Positions 11,901 through 19,689 of a stretch of DNA of 64,000 nt are shown piece after piece. The DNA is taken from contig CAJNDS010002524.1 in NCBI GenBank assembly GCA_905221605.1, positions 1,164,134 through 1,228,133 of the forward strand. The letters run 5' to 3'. Below the pieces are notes generated by a model. The model saw only the letters and a list, made by a program, of their open reading frames with translations, ran no database searches and was not told the origin of the DNA. The DNA is from Symbiodinium natans (lineage: Eukaryota; Sar; Dinophyceae; Suessiales; Symbiodiniaceae). Both the position numbers and the translations under genes were made by a program. Numbering within the stretch: the stretch's first letter is position 1; every line of letters starts with the position of its first letter.

Positions 11901-14900
11901 TCGGGCAAGGCCATCCGATGGTCCGCCGACTCCGACTTCAGCACGGGCTGCACCGGGCAGCCGTCAGAGGCTTGGTAGATTTAGGGTTTAGGGTTTATAG
12001 GGTTTGGGGTTTAGGGTTTAGGGTTTTGGGTTTAGGGTTTAGGGCTTAGGGGTGTTTTTTTTGGGGCCACCAAGGAGGAGAACACGAAGGCCGAGTGCAA
12101 GACCCAGAAGAACGGGGGGCTCCGTCTTCCCCTCTTCCAGAGCCGGAAGGCCCGATCCAGTCGTGAGGATCTCCACCGGCTTCTTAGTAGAGTGAGTACA
12201 CTTTACACCTTTTTAAGGGGATACTCGAGAACCCCCTATCTTTATACTTTTTAAGGGCAATCTCGAATCCCCTGCAAAACTGAAAGTGTGCACTTTTTTT
12301 GGGGGGATTTTTTATGAACTCCGCAACCAAGGCTGAGCCCTCCCTGCCTCCTGACGGCTCGGGCGCGGAGCCCCCGGATGTCCCCCGACTGCCAGCCCTC
12401 CCCGCGCAGCCCCCACCCGCAGGTCATCGGCATCTCGCCCCGCTACCCTCCCACCACACCGGGGGATCGCACCACACCGGGGGATCGCACCACCGTGGGT
12501 GATCGCACCACCCGGACGATGGGAGGCGGGGCGACCAGCACCGCAGCTTCAGCGACGCACGCCTTCTCGATCCCCTCTCCGTCGCCAGGGTCAGCTTCGG
12601 GAGGCAGGCTCAGGGTTGTTGCCCATTAGGGTTTAGGGTTTTTAGGGTTTTTGGGTTTTAGGGCTTTTAGGGTTTTTGGGTTTTTGGGTTTTTGGGTTTT
12701 TGGGTTTTAGGGTTTTAGGGTTTTAGGGGTTTTAGGGTTTTAGAATTTTAGGGTTTCGGGTTTTTTAGGGTTTTTTAGGGTTTTTAGGGTTTTTTAGGGT
12801 TTTTAGGGTTTTTTAGGGTGTTTTGTTTAGGGTTTTTTAGGGTGTTTTTTTGAGGGTTTGTTAGGGTGTTTTAGGGTTTTGGGTTTGGGGCACGGTATTC
12901 TCAGAACGTGCCAGGGGCGGTCATGTATTTAAGGCCCACCATGAGCTAGAATGCTCGTATGGAGGAGACGGGCCCTACCGTTGTACTCTCGGACCCGGAG
13001 TAGGCCCTCATTTCCTTTTTTTAGGGTTAGAACTGAAAGCGCACTTTCCTTGGGGGTCTTATGAACTCAGCAACTAAGGTCATGGTAGCCGCATCCTTTT
13101 GGTTTCTTTCCTGCATGTTGTGCACACGTCAGCTGCCCAACTCATGAGTGCAGTGCTTTCATGGCCCTGTCACTCCAAGCCCCGCTTTACTACGACTTGC
13201 TTATGAACCCCTCAAAAAACACACAAAAGTATATTCCTTTTAGGAGCAATATAGGGATTACTATTTTGGAGTTTTTTCGGGTTCTTAAGCAAGTAGCGGT
13301 TCAGGGTTTTAGGGCTACTAAATCCCGAACTCCCTGAACCCAAAACCCTCTCAGCCCACTCGGCCAGGTGGAATGTTAAGGTTCCATACCTCTCGGGGCT
13401 CTCGAGGCCCGACGTGCGCATTCTTGTTGGGGTTTCGGGGTAGGATAGGGTCTAGGGCTTGGGGTTTAGGGTTTAGGGTTTAGAGTTTAGGGTTTGGGGG
13501 TAGGATGGTATTTGAACCTCTTGTAGACAGGGTTTAGGGTTTTTTTGGGGTACTGTACCCCAATAACACTAGAACAGGACCTCAAAAAATAGGCCCCCCC
13601 CCCCCCTCCGTTTAGGGGTACTTTGGTTGGAGGGATTAGTTGGCCAACCTCGCCTCAATTTGGGGGGGGGGGGGGGGGGAGTATTCAAGGTTTAGGGTTT
13701 AGGGTTTGGGTTTAGGCAGTGCAGAGGCTTGTATGGAAGCTCCCAAGTGCTGGACACTGCTCGAGGGCTGCTTGTGATATGGGCCCTATGCCCCGAAACC
13801 CTGGGGTCCGAAGGGCCAAAAAGCCCACCACCCTAAACCCTAAACCCTAAACCCTAAACCCTAAACCCTGGAGAGTCGCCATGGGGACTTTAAGGCAGGC
13901 GCTCCCTCTGCAATCCCTAAACCCTAAACAAAATGATTGTCCTTTTTTGGATCCCTATTGCAATACCGCACCAAATATTTAGGGTACCCCATAGTCATAA
14001 GGGATCAGAATTTCGACGGCCACCCATATTCATCAGAATCTGAAAGTGCTAAAAAGGTTCCAGACTGCACCTTAGATCCCGAAGCCCCCAACACCAAATC
14101 CCTAGCCCTAAGCGCCTGAACCCTTTGTTCCCCAAGCCTGAACATCCCGAAAGCCTAAACATCCCTAAGCCCCTAGACCCTGAACCGCCAAGCCCTATAC
14201 CCTATACCCCTGCAACCCCTCCACCGAAAAAATCCCCGAAATCCCCAAACCCCCCAAACCCCCCCCAAACCCCCCCAAACCCCCCAAACCCCCCAAACCC
14301 CCAAACCCCCAAACCCCCAACCCCCCAAACCCCCAAACCCCCAAACCCCCAAACCCCCAAACCCCCAAACCCCCAAACCCCCAAACCCCCAAACCCCCAA
14401 ACCCCCAAACCCCCAAACCCCCAAACCCCCAAACCCCCAAACCCCCAGACCCCCAAACCCCCAAACCCCCAAAACCCCCAACCCCCAAAACCCCCAAGAA
14501 CCCCAAAAACCCCCCCAAACCCCCCAACCCCCCAACCCCCCAACCCCCCAAACCCCCCAAACCCCCCCAACCCCCAAACCCCCAAACCCCCAACCCCCCA
14601 ACCCCCCAAACACCGCCCAAACCCCCCAAACCCCCCAAACCCCCCAACCCCCCCAAACCCCCCAAACCCCCAACCCCCAAAACCCCCCAAACCCCCAAAC
14701 CCCCCAAACCCCCAAACCCCCCACACCCCCCAAACCCCCCAAACCCCCAAACCCCCCAAATCCCCAAACCCCCCAAACCCCCCAAACCCCCCAAAAACCC
14801 CCCAACCCCCCCAAACCCCCCAAACCCCCCACACCCCCAAATCCCCCAATCCCCAAACCCCCCAAACCCCAAACCCCCCAAACCCCCCAAACCCCCCCCA

Positions 14901-17318
14901 AACCCCCCAAACCCCCCAAACCCCCTAAACCCTAAACCCCCAAACCCAAAACCCTCAACACAAAACCCTGCAACCAGCCCCTGGGGCCCGGGGCTTAGGA
15001 GACCTTAACCCTAAACCCTAAACCCTAAACCCTAAACCCTAAACCCTAAACCTTAAGGAACGTGACAGAACGGTACAGCACAGGGCTTGGAGAGCCCTGG
15101 AGCCTGTGGGGTGTGTAGGGGTTAGAGGGTTTTTTGAGGGTTTTTTGGGGTGTTTTGGGGTTTGTAGGTTTTAGGGGTTTAGGGTTTAGGGTTTGGGGTT
15201 TAGGGTTTAGGGTTTAGGGGCGTTGTAGTGTTTCTACGGTTCTGGCGTACGAAAGACGAAAGTGTCTGGTCCAGATGCTCACCCCTTGTTGGCAGAGGCT
15301 GGCGGAGCCCCTCGCTGTCCCCGCTCTGCACGCCCGCGACGCAAGAGCAGCGCAAGCTCAAGGAAATGCAGCCTGGCATCCCTAGTCCTAAACCCTAAAC
15401 CCTAAACCCGAAACCCTAAACCCTAAACCCTATACATACAGCTTCGAGATATTTCGGGTAACGGTACAAGGAGCAGAAAGCAGCGGTTGCGGTGTCGACT
15501 TCGGAAAGCTTCCTGTGGAAGGGCCCGAAGCACAAGTAGCATAATGTAGGGGTCGGAATAATTCCTAATTGTATTCCCTTATGTTCCCCTTGAATCATTC
15601 CCCAAAACCCTATTCTAATGATTAAGGCCCCCCTCTATGACGTTAGTCCAGATCCCAGTACAAGCCAATACTCCTCAAGTCAAGGTAGGGGTTGATTCGA
15701 AGATCGAACATGTTTTTTTGATTTTTAGCATCCCCTTAATCCTTACATAATCCTTATAAAGCCAGAAAAAGATATATTTTTGATACACCCCCAAACCTAC
15801 CCCAGAAGGGGGGTTTGGAGACGTTCGGGCGGAAGTGTGGCGCTAGGTGGCCCCAGCTACACTGAAATATGCCCGTCTTGTCGGTGTGCGGCTCCCTGAA
15901 TAAGAAAAGGTGGGAGGGAGGGGGGGGGTCTTTATCGTAGGGCCCGAAGCGCCAAGCCCTAAACCCTACAGGGCCAAGCAATCCTTGCCGGGAATCCTGT
16001 AAGTCCTGATTCCTTCCGAATTTGCCGGATGGTTCTAAGCCGGCAAAGCTTCGAAAGTGCGGGTAAGTCTGTGGACACAAGTCCTCTGTCCGACGCGCTT
16101 GGTCGTAGATCCAGAAGGGTTTAGGGTTTAGATTTTAGGGTTTAGGATTTGGGGTTTGGGGTTTAGGGTGTAGGGTTTAGGGTCTAGGGTTTAGGTTTGG
16201 GGGGGTTTAGGGTTTAGGGTTTAGGGGGATCCTTCAAGATTCACGTCAGGCCCTTCTGTACTTATAAGCAGGGGCGATACGTTCCCTAAAAAAGGCCCTA
16301 CGTAGAACCCTACTTATAAGTGCCCATGAACCTGCAGGTAAAGTATGCCCATAAACAGACCTTGCTTGCCGTGTGCGGAAACAGACCCCGCTGCTGGGCC
16401 TTGGGAAAACGATGGCTCTTTCTTCGAAGATCGGCAATCGCACTTGGGTTTAGGGTTTAGCGTTGGCGCTTAGCGTCTAGGGTTTAGGCCAAAAAACGGA
16501 CCCTTATTCACAAAGGAGCCGGGGTTCTTGCAAACGGGGACACGCTCTCGGGCTTTGTCTTGCTCGCTTGGGGGGGGGGGGGGGGCCTGCCGGCCTAAGG
16601 TATCACAAGGCTCTGGAGAGATACAAGATGCTCGGCCAAGGTTTGGACAAGAAGTGACCCTAAACCCTAAACCCTAAACCCTAAACCCTAAACCCTAAAC
16701 CCTGAACATCCAGACTCGAGACCTGCAATGCGCACTTGCCCACTGCAGCCTGTGGACCCCCTGGTTCCTAGTAGGGAATGAGGGACCTAGGGTTTAGGGT
16801 TTAGGGTTTAGGGTTTAGGGTTTAGGGTTTAGGGTTTAGGGTTTAGGATGGTAAGCCTTTCTGGGACTTTTTGTATCTTTCCTTAGTGGATTCAAGAGAA
16901 ACATATTCAGGACTCGTCTTCAGAGGGGTCCCTCATTTCCCTGGGTTCAGAGCCAGCCAGTTAGGGTTTAGGGTTTCGGGTTTAGGGTTTAGGCTTTAGG
17001 GTTTAGGGTTTAGGGTTTAGGGTTTGGGGTTTGGGGTTTGGGATGCCTCCCAACTTGAAGGTTCATGGGTACTGAGAACCCCACTTATGAGTCTTCTGAT
17101 AACCTACGTAAAGGACTTCGGGGACTTAGGGGGGCTTGTACGTGCAGTTCTACTGGGGTCATATAAGTACCCTGAGCCTCCCAAAGCCGAGGTCAAGAAA
17201 TTTCGATGAATGTCAGGAGCTGTGCGAGGAGTTATTGGAAATGCACCCCAGCGACCAGCCCACCCAGCTCCTGCTGGCTAACTGCAAGAAGTCGTCGAGC
17301 CGCCTGAATGCAATCTAG
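2954..17318 (+). CDS. Class III nucleotidyl cyclase gene (split, partial at 5' end)
   Basis: Multi-exon gene whose product would convert ATP or GTP to a cyclic nucleotide. Exons read by phase: 2954-3041 (DHAMKACECALQQRK, the helix before the catalytic strand), 3665-3725, 4865-4952 (GIHTGEVLCGNIGS), 6351-6423 (IGDSMNLTSR), 7663-7746 (SEATHEQLNGR), 8806-8863 (VKGRQEPTGVWEV), 16600-16653 and 17198-17318 (stop). Junction phases agree at 3725/4865, 4952/6351, 6423/7663, 7746/8806 and 16653/17198. The Asn and Arg of the catalytic NxxxR motif are present. The N-terminal metal-binding Asp region was not found, so 5' exons are missing from my model. Coding-like exons at 11129-11268 and 11853-12629 lie between the catalytic domain and the C-terminus and may belong here as an insert. 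Whether it makes cAMP or cGMP is not decidable: the position that is Asp in mammalian adenylyl cyclase and Cys in guanylyl cyclase is Gly. Confidence 0.8.
3363..3390. repeat. (CA)n microsatellite
   Basis: A CA dinucleotide run flanked by poly-A and poly-C tracts. The whole 3280-3410 interval is simple sequence inside a cyclase intron. Confidence 0.85.
3511..3635. repeat. Interstitial CCCTAAA array, about 17 units
   Basis: A nearly perfect run of CCCTAAA, the purest long array in the first 10 kb, lying 30 bp upstream of cyclase exon 3665-3725. The low divergence suggests recent insertion or continuing homogenisation. Confidence 0.95.
4865..4952 (+). CDS. Cyclase exon with the GIHTGEVLCGNIGS motif
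   Basis: Reads LTEDVLRLTVGIHTG followed by EVLCGNIGSHSKMK, the central strand-loop of the class III cyclase catalytic domain. The acceptor CCAG|GC gives the phase required by the previous exon (one base left over at 3725). The exon stops at a GC donor (AA|GCGCCT) two bases into a Lys codon, and the first base after the next acceptor (6351) completes that codon. Confidence 0.85.
4984..5083. repeat. Interstitial TTTAGGG array
   Basis: About 14 units, with two adjacent TTTGGGG variants in the middle, inside the cyclase intron 4953-6350. Confidence 0.95.
5980..6103. repeat. Two-block telomere-like array (CCCCAAA then CCCTAAA)
   Basis: Six consecutive CCCCAAA units give way to about a dozen CCCTAAA units. 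The change is a sharp block boundary rather than random scatter, which points to local amplification of a variant unit. Confidence 0.9.
6137..6341. repeat. Family K inverted-repeat element, interrupted by telomere-like DNA
   Basis: The element starts CTTAGTAGTAGAGTAGG and ends TACTGGACAACTAAG, flanked by a TAAG duplication (6133-6136 and 6342-6345). Its 3' portion, 38 bp, is present twice (6202-6239 and 6305-6342), with telomere-like sequence between the copies. The right end lies 10 bp from cyclase exon 6351-6423, so the duplicated TAAG sits in the intron's terminal GTAAGTGCAG. A second, almost identical copy is at 50340-50441. Confidence 0.85.
6351..6423 (+). CDS. Cyclase exon with the NxxxR catalytic motif
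   Basis: Reads FGCIGDSMNLTSRIQG then LCRKYACE. MNLTSR aligns with the VNLASR motif of class III cyclases, supplying the transition-state Asn and Arg. It opens after GTGCAG and closes at GT (GAG|GTGGGT) in phase 0. The residue three before the conserved Gly of IGD is Gly here, so nucleotide preference cannot be inferred. Confidence 0.85.
6424..6660. repeat. Expanded G-run telomere-like repeats (TTTAGGGGGG)
   Basis: Units of TTTAGGGGGG and TTTAGGGG follow directly on the 5' splice site of the cyclase intron 6424-7662 and grade into plain TTTAGGG. The first base of the repeat tract is effectively part of the donor region. Confidence 0.85.
6754..6810. repeat. Interstitial TTTAGGG array
   Basis: Eight clean TTTAGGG units inside the same cyclase intron. 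The rest of 6811-7200 is low-complexity telomere-like variants and short unique DNA without a recognisable gene. Confidence 0.9.
7209..7348. repeat. Family P fold-back element (about 140 bp)
   Basis: The left arm reads TCATGGGTTTCCCTACTA, CCCCCTCTGTACTACCCCCC and TAGGTTCCCCCC; the right arm is its reverse complement ending GTAGTAGGGGAACCCATGA. Only about 45 bases separate the arms, so the single strand could form a long hairpin. It lies in a cyclase intron. A partial second copy is at 38330-38400. Confidence 0.85.
7663..7746 (+). CDS. Cyclase exon SEATHEQLNGR
   Basis: Reads VMCSEATHEQLNGRMVCRK then IEDEKACCK, matching the post-catalytic segment of class III cyclases (the 'VSEATYE...F.CR' region). 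The acceptor GAAG|GTC and a GC donor after AAA keep phase 0 on both sides, so it joins directly to exon 8806-8863. Confidence 0.85.
8613..8801. repeat. CCCTAAA arrays flanked by a duplicated acceptor sequence
   Basis: Two CCCTAAA arrays (8613-8648 and 8735-8800) lie between two copies of the 14-mer CCCACAGGTCAAGG (8541-8554 and 8799-8812). The right copy is the real splice acceptor and start of the cyclase exon; the left copy is a decoy with the same AG. Confidence 0.8.
8806..8863 (+). CDS. Cyclase exon VKGRQEPTGVWEV
   Basis: Reads VKGRQEPTGVWEVMGSWDQ, the end of the class III catalytic domain (VKG+..P..VYEV). Opens after CCCACAG in phase 0; a GC donor (CAAG|GCATC) leaves one base over. The next exon in phase could not be fixed. 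Confidence 0.8.
8894..8968. repeat. TTGAGGG variant block
   Basis: Ten or so consecutive TTGAGGG units embedded in TTTAGGG sequence: a homogenised single-base variant of the telomere heptamer. Confidence 0.9.
9003..9600. other. Intergenic or intronic interval, no gene seen
   Basis: Scattered TTTAGGG/CCCTAAA units, a poly-G patch (9260-9290) and short unique stretches. I see no supported coding exon here. Confidence 0.5.
9616..9655. repeat. Short tandem repeat GAGCCCAC
   Basis: Four to five head-to-tail copies of the 9-mer CCCACGAGC with one base change (GCCGACGAG) in the last. No gene is recognisable in 9660-10040, which holds A-rich and T-rich simple sequence. Confidence 0.7.
10500..10583. 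repeat. Interstitial CCCTAAA array
   Basis: Twelve clean units, preceded by a poly-G run at 10457-10482. The neighbouring interval 10090-10450 is T-rich telomere-like DNA with no supported gene. Confidence 0.95.
10669..10744. repeat. Interstitial TTTAGGG array
   Basis: About ten units, ending directly at the left arm of the family H hairpin at 10746. Confidence 0.9.
10746..10838. repeat. Family H hairpin element
   Basis: CCCCCTTATACTAACAGCTCC is answered by GGAGCTGTCAGTATAAGTGGG about 40 bp later, followed by AACATCCC. It is one of nine or more copies of a roughly 100-bp near-palindrome in this window. Confidence 0.8.
11129..11268 (+). CDS. Unassigned exon (acidic, 46 residues)
   Basis: Begins after CGCCACAG and reads GPITIEYSLDWKMDIATF, then TEGQSLDDYIIYDCFDQVV and PSHQMLGW. 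It is strongly protein-like and free of repeat sequence. It lies between the cyclase catalytic exons and the cyclase C-terminus on the same strand and could be part of that gene. I recognise no domain. The exact donor near 11266-11270 is uncertain. Confidence 0.5.
11455..11541. repeat. Interstitial CCCTAAA array with CCCTAAG variants
   Basis: About eleven units, two of them CCCTAAG. The interval 11542-11850 holds further telomere-like variants. Confidence 0.85.
11853..12629 (+). CDS. Three-exon coding segment, disordered Ser/Pro-rich
   Basis: Exons 11853-11969, 12075-12178 and 12332-12629 join in frame. The first ends at a GC donor (GAG|GCTTGG), the second at a GC donor (CCG|GC) supplied by the edge of a family I element, and the third opens after ACCAAG. 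The product reads EMPCVQSLKESSSQGIS, EEENTKAECKTQKNGG, SRKARSSREDLHR, then a Pro/Ser/Thr region with a TTPGDR repeat (three copies near 12460-12510), and runs to a stop. It has the look of a disordered regulatory region. It may be an insert in the cyclase gene or a separate gene. Confidence 0.55.
12180..12331. repeat. Family I inverted-repeat element acting as an intron
   Basis: The left end reads CTTAGTAGAGTGAGTACAC and the right end GTGTGCAC...TGAACTCCGCAACCAAG. The flanks are GCTT and GCTG, a decayed 4-bp duplication. Removing the element as a GC-AG intron joins the reading frames of the flanking exons. Other copies: 24462-24560, 27092-27188, and a fragment at 13026-13078. Confidence 0.75.
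12632..12890. repeat. T-expanded telomere-like repeats
   Basis: Units of TTTTTAGGG, TTTTTGGG and TTTTAGGG replace the heptamer; the T-run rather than the G-run varies in length. Confidence 0.85.
13079..13145 (+). CDS. Possible membrane-segment exon
   Basis: Follows the right end of a family I fragment (CAACTAAG|GTC) and reads VMVAASFWFLSCMLCTRQL, a hydrophobic segment, then a stop. Short and unassigned. Confidence 0.25.
13660..13925. other. Poly-G and CCCTAAA interval, no gene seen
   Basis: A poly-G run (13664-13679), short TTTAGGG tracts and a CCCTAAA array (13829-13869). No supported exon. Confidence 0.5.
14218..14937. repeat. C5A3/C6A3 variant telomere-like block (720 bp)
   Basis: Almost entirely CCCCCAAA and CCCCCCAAA units with very few interruptions, replacing CCCTAAA. 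A 267-aa proline-rich frame and glycine/tryptophan-rich frames on the other strand are artefacts. The minus strand (TTTGGGGG) is strongly G-quadruplex-prone. No coding feature overlaps it. Confidence 0.95.
15007..15053. repeat. Interstitial CCCTAAA array
   Basis: Six to seven units. The following 15055-15230 holds TTTTTTGGGG-type variants and no gene. Confidence 0.85.
15295..15391 (+). CDS. Possible exon
   Basis: One frame reads SPSLSPLCTPATQEQRKLK followed by EMQPGIPSP before CCCTAAA repeats. A second frame is also open, so the call is weak. It lies between the cyclase catalytic exons and C-terminus. Confidence 0.25.
15440..15537 (+). CDS. Possible exon
   Basis: Reads EIFRVTVQGAESSGCGVDF then GKLPVEGPEAQVA and a stop at the left edge of a family J element. 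Composition is protein-like; function unknown. Confidence 0.35.
15545..15637. repeat. Family J element
   Basis: Starts TAGGGGTCGGAATAATTCC and ends CCTATTCTAATGATTAAGGCCCCC. Other copies at 18572-18735, 19690-19871, 27189-27285 (5' end missing), 42474-42546 (5' end missing) and 50309-50505. Several contain a telomere-like array or another element in the middle. Confidence 0.75.
15740..16240. other. Interval without a supported gene
   Basis: Mixed unique DNA with a poly-G patch (15913-15928) and TTTAGGG repeats (16118-16226). A minus-strand frame of about 108 codons crosses 15754-16080 but shows no motif. Confidence 0.4.
16600..16653 (+). CDS. Cyclase C-terminal exon ALERYKMLGQGLDKK
   Basis: Reads YHKALERYKMLGQGLDK and stops at a GT donor (AA|GTGACC) two bases into a Lys codon. 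The single base after the acceptor at 17198 completes it. Helical TPR-like continuations of this kind follow the catalytic domain in many class III cyclases. Confidence 0.6.
16661..16705. repeat. Interstitial CCCTAAA array at a 5' splice site
   Basis: The GT donor of the last cyclase intron is followed at once by GACCCTAAACCCTAAA, so the intron's 5' end is made of telomere-type repeat. Confidence 0.9.
16791..16848. repeat. Interstitial TTTAGGG array
   Basis: Eight units in the opposite orientation to the array 90 bp upstream, in the same intron. Confidence 0.9.
17054..17197. repeat. Family A fold-back element (long form) at the 3' end of an intron
   Basis: Left arm CTTGAAGGTTCATGGGTAC; right end CCTGAGCCTCCCAAAGCC...GTCAAG. 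The internal GACTTCGGGGACTTAGGGG marks the longer subfamily seen at 20052, 23266, 32470 and 38136. Its right end supplies the AG used by the last cyclase exon. Confidence 0.75.
17198..17318 (+). CDS. Cyclase terminal exon NFDECQELCEELLEMHPSDQP
   Basis: Reads NFDECQELCEELLEMH then PSDQPTQLLLANCKKSSS and RLNAI before TAG at 17316-17318. The pattern 'F..A.ELFE.LL...P.D.P...LL..C' is the usual C-terminal extension of class III cyclases, which supports assigning this end to the same gene. Confidence 0.65.
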
Positions 17319-17463
17319 GGCATCTAAGCCTGCTAGTAAGCTACTCGTAGTAGCCCTAAACCCTAAACCCCAGATCCTAATCTCCAAACCCAAACCCTAA
17401 ACCCCAAACCCCTTTCCCCGATGGCGCCAGAACTTTGCAAGAAAAAGCCTCAAACCTTTGTCG

Positions 17464-17550
17464 TAGCGTGGTAACCTTTTACATCTTTAAGGGTACCTTA
17501 AACTGAAGAAGGAATACAAATTTAAATGTTTACTACTATTCCAACCTCAG
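17464..17550. repeat. Family G element
   Basis: GTAACCTTTTACATCTTTAAGGGTACCTT and the AGGAATACAAATTTAAATG part match the element that forms the intron at 36668-36759 of the PAS-like gene. Confidence 0.55.
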
Positions 17551-17683
17551 GGGGTTTAGGGTTTAGGGTTTAGGGTCTAGGGCCTAGGGTTTACGGTTTA
17601 GGGTTTAGGGTACTGGCTAGTCCCGGGCCTATTTGCAAAAAGGCTTCGGGGTTCAGGGGTGAGATACGTAGGGGCGGTAGGCC

Positions 17684-17785
17684 CTTGGGACATGTTATAT
17701 TTTCCCTTATTGGGTTTAAGAGGATCAGATTCAGGAATATTTTTCAGGGTGGGGGGGGTTTTATGGCCATCCTAGTAGGGCACGG
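17684..17785. repeat. Family L element
   Basis: Reads TTGGGACATGTTATATTTTC...GGGTTTAAGAGGATCAGATTC...TTTTTCAGGG...GGCCATCCTAG. Related copies: 16864-16945, 22497-22575, 33232-33320, 57517-57612. Confidence 0.65.
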
Positions 17786-17789
17786 AACC

Positions 17790-18270
17790 CCACTTCAACC
17801 CTGGGGCAGAAGAGTTCAAGGGCACCAGTCAGCCTTCCAAGCCATGAGTCGCGCGCTCTTCAGTTGTGTTTTAGGTCCATCTAGAAGGCCACGATTCAAG
17901 AGATTCAAACTTGGGTCGGAAAGGATGCACCTCTAAGGGGTTCCCTTAATCTACACCTATTTTTGCCCCTTCTCTTCCCTTAAGGATCTCTAAATGGGGG
18001 CGCAGGGTAACATCCCATGAAGTTGAACCAAAAAGTGTTGTTTCAGGTCCCCTTTTACAGAACTCATTTAGTCTCCCCAAGAGGGGAGCCTGGTATCATG
18101 CTTAGGTTGCTGGGGTACCTGGCTGATGTTTTTGCAGTGGTTCTCGGGGCTTAGGGTTTTCGGGTTCCGCGTGGAAGCACTCATACTTGCAGCAGTGCAG
18201 CCGGCTCAGGCGACAAGACGATGAACCGGAAGTGAACCGATCCTATCCGATGATGTCTCTATATAATCCT
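17790..18270. other. Interval without a supported gene
   Basis: Unique DNA with no frame I can defend; only scattered short telomere-like units. Confidence 0.4.
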
Positions 18271-18279
18271 GACATTGAT

Positions 18280-18346
18280 ATTTATATATATATATATATA
18301 CCAATACATATATATATATGCATATATATATATATATATGCATATA
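18280..18346. repeat. (TA)n microsatellite
   Basis: Three TATATA runs separated by a few bases. Cruciform-prone. Confidence 0.85.
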
Positions 18347-18571
18347 CCTTATATAGTCCCTAGCTTCGTCCCTTGAAGGGTTGAGGTTTGTTTCTGGATT
18401 TTGGCCTTTACGGAAGGTCATGCATGCAAGCGCGGCCCGGTCAGAGCAGCGAAATGGCTGCAATGTCAGGGGTGCTCGCCCTCGGTGCCACTTTAAGGCT
18501 TTAGGGTTTATAGGGTTTAGAGTAACTCTAGGCTGCGATAGCTCACGGATCCCCATATGAGTCTAATACAA

Positions 18572-18735
18572 TACAGGGGTCGGAATAGTTATAACAATAT
18601 TCCCTTATGGTCCCTTTATATCTCTATCACAATAACCCCTAAACCCTAAACCCTAAACCCTAAACCCTAAACCCTAAACCCTAAACCCTAAACCCTAAAC
18701 CCCCCCCATAAACCCTATTCTAATTGTTTAGGCCC
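18572..18735. repeat. Family J element with a CCCTAAA array inside
   Basis: The left part CAGGGGTCGGAATAG...ATTCCCTTATGGTCCC and the right part CCCTATTCTAATTGTTTAGGCCCC are separated by an array of about ten CCCTAAA units (18631-18704). Confidence 0.75.
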
Positions 18736-18896
18736 CTATAGTGGAAGCACTCCTCTCGCGGTGGAGTCCCGGGCCGCGCTTACCCGCGGACTGTGAAGAA
18801 AGACCCCCGCGCTGAGCGCAGGGGCAAGATTTAACAGCACCGCCTCTGTGCAGGGCTCCCATGGCGACAAGTTCCGTCGCCATTCCGCTAAGCTCT

Positions 18897-18956
18897 AAAC
18901 CCTAAACCCTAAACCCTAAACCCTAAACCCTAAACCCTAAACCCTAAACCCTAAAC
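18897..18956. repeat. Interstitial CCCTAAA array
   Basis: Eight units. Ends just before the coding-like stretch at 18975. Confidence 0.9.
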
Positions 18957-18974
18957 CGTCCTTGGTAAACTTTA

Positions 18975-19172
18975 TGTGTTTGCCCCGAGTAAGCTTAAGA
19001 GCATGCAATTTAGGAAACTTGTTCGGAGGGCTTCAGGTACCAACCAAATCATAATACAAGTCCTTCACGAGGAGTTCAGTAGGCAGGACCCTGGGAGACT
19101 TTTGATGTGTCTTCTCGCGGGCTTGAGAGGATCTCACTTCACAAGTATGTTCCGCAGAATTGAAGGGGCCCC
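18975..19172 (+). CDS. Coding-like stretch of about 65 codons
   Basis: Reads MFAPSKLKSMQFRKLVRRAS, GTNQIIIQVLHEEFSRQDPG and RLLMCLLAGLRGSHFTSMF before dissolving into telomere-like repeats at 19173. Long for this window and balanced in composition. No family recognised. Confidence 0.4.
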
Positions 19173-19400
19173 AAACCCTCAACCCTCAACCCTAAATCCT
19201 AAACCCGAAACCCTAAACCCTAAACCCCAAACCCTAAACCCTAAACCTAAACCCTAGTCGAGGAGAGCTTGCACAGAGCCGGTTCTTGCCACTACCGTCT
19301 CCAGCCAACCGTGCGGCCTGATTGGGCAAGTAATATTTTCAGGATTTGGGGTTTTAGGGTTTAGGGTTTAGGGATCCCCAAACTGTGTCAAGGGCAGTAG

Positions 19401-19541
19401 CGGCCGCGGGGCGCAGCGCCCACCTTGTTGGCTTCGAATGCCTTCCTCACCATTCGACAGAGACGTGGCCGGAGAAAGGACCTCCGTGTGCACATAAAAG
19501 AACAGAATGCACAAGACATACTGCATGAATCCTGGGCATAA
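19401..19541 (+). CDS. Possible terminal exon
   Basis: After GCAGTAG the frame reads RPRGAAPTLLASNAFLTIRQ, RRGRRKDLRVHIKEQNAQ and DILHESWA, then TAA. A minus-strand frame of 65 codons overlaps it; the plus-strand reading looks more natural. Confidence 0.35.
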   Translation, partial: RPRGAAPTLLASNAFLTIRQRRGRRKDLRVHIKEQNAQDILHESWA

Positions 19542-19689
19542 CCGCCCTTATGCGCGGGGCTGCCGGAATCCCATCCTAGCAACAAGAAAGCTTGCGGCTC
19601 TTGGTTCCGTGATGAGAGAGTTTAATTAAGCAGAGATGGAGGCCTGAAAACACTCCCCCTCCCTCGCATTGCTCCAGACGAGGGCGGTT

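Noticed and set aside
14125..14928. 267-codon proline-rich open frame and three glycine/tryptophan-rich frames on the other strand
   Set aside because: Pure translation of the CCCCCAAA tandem; all frames are open because the repeat lacks stops. No codon structure.
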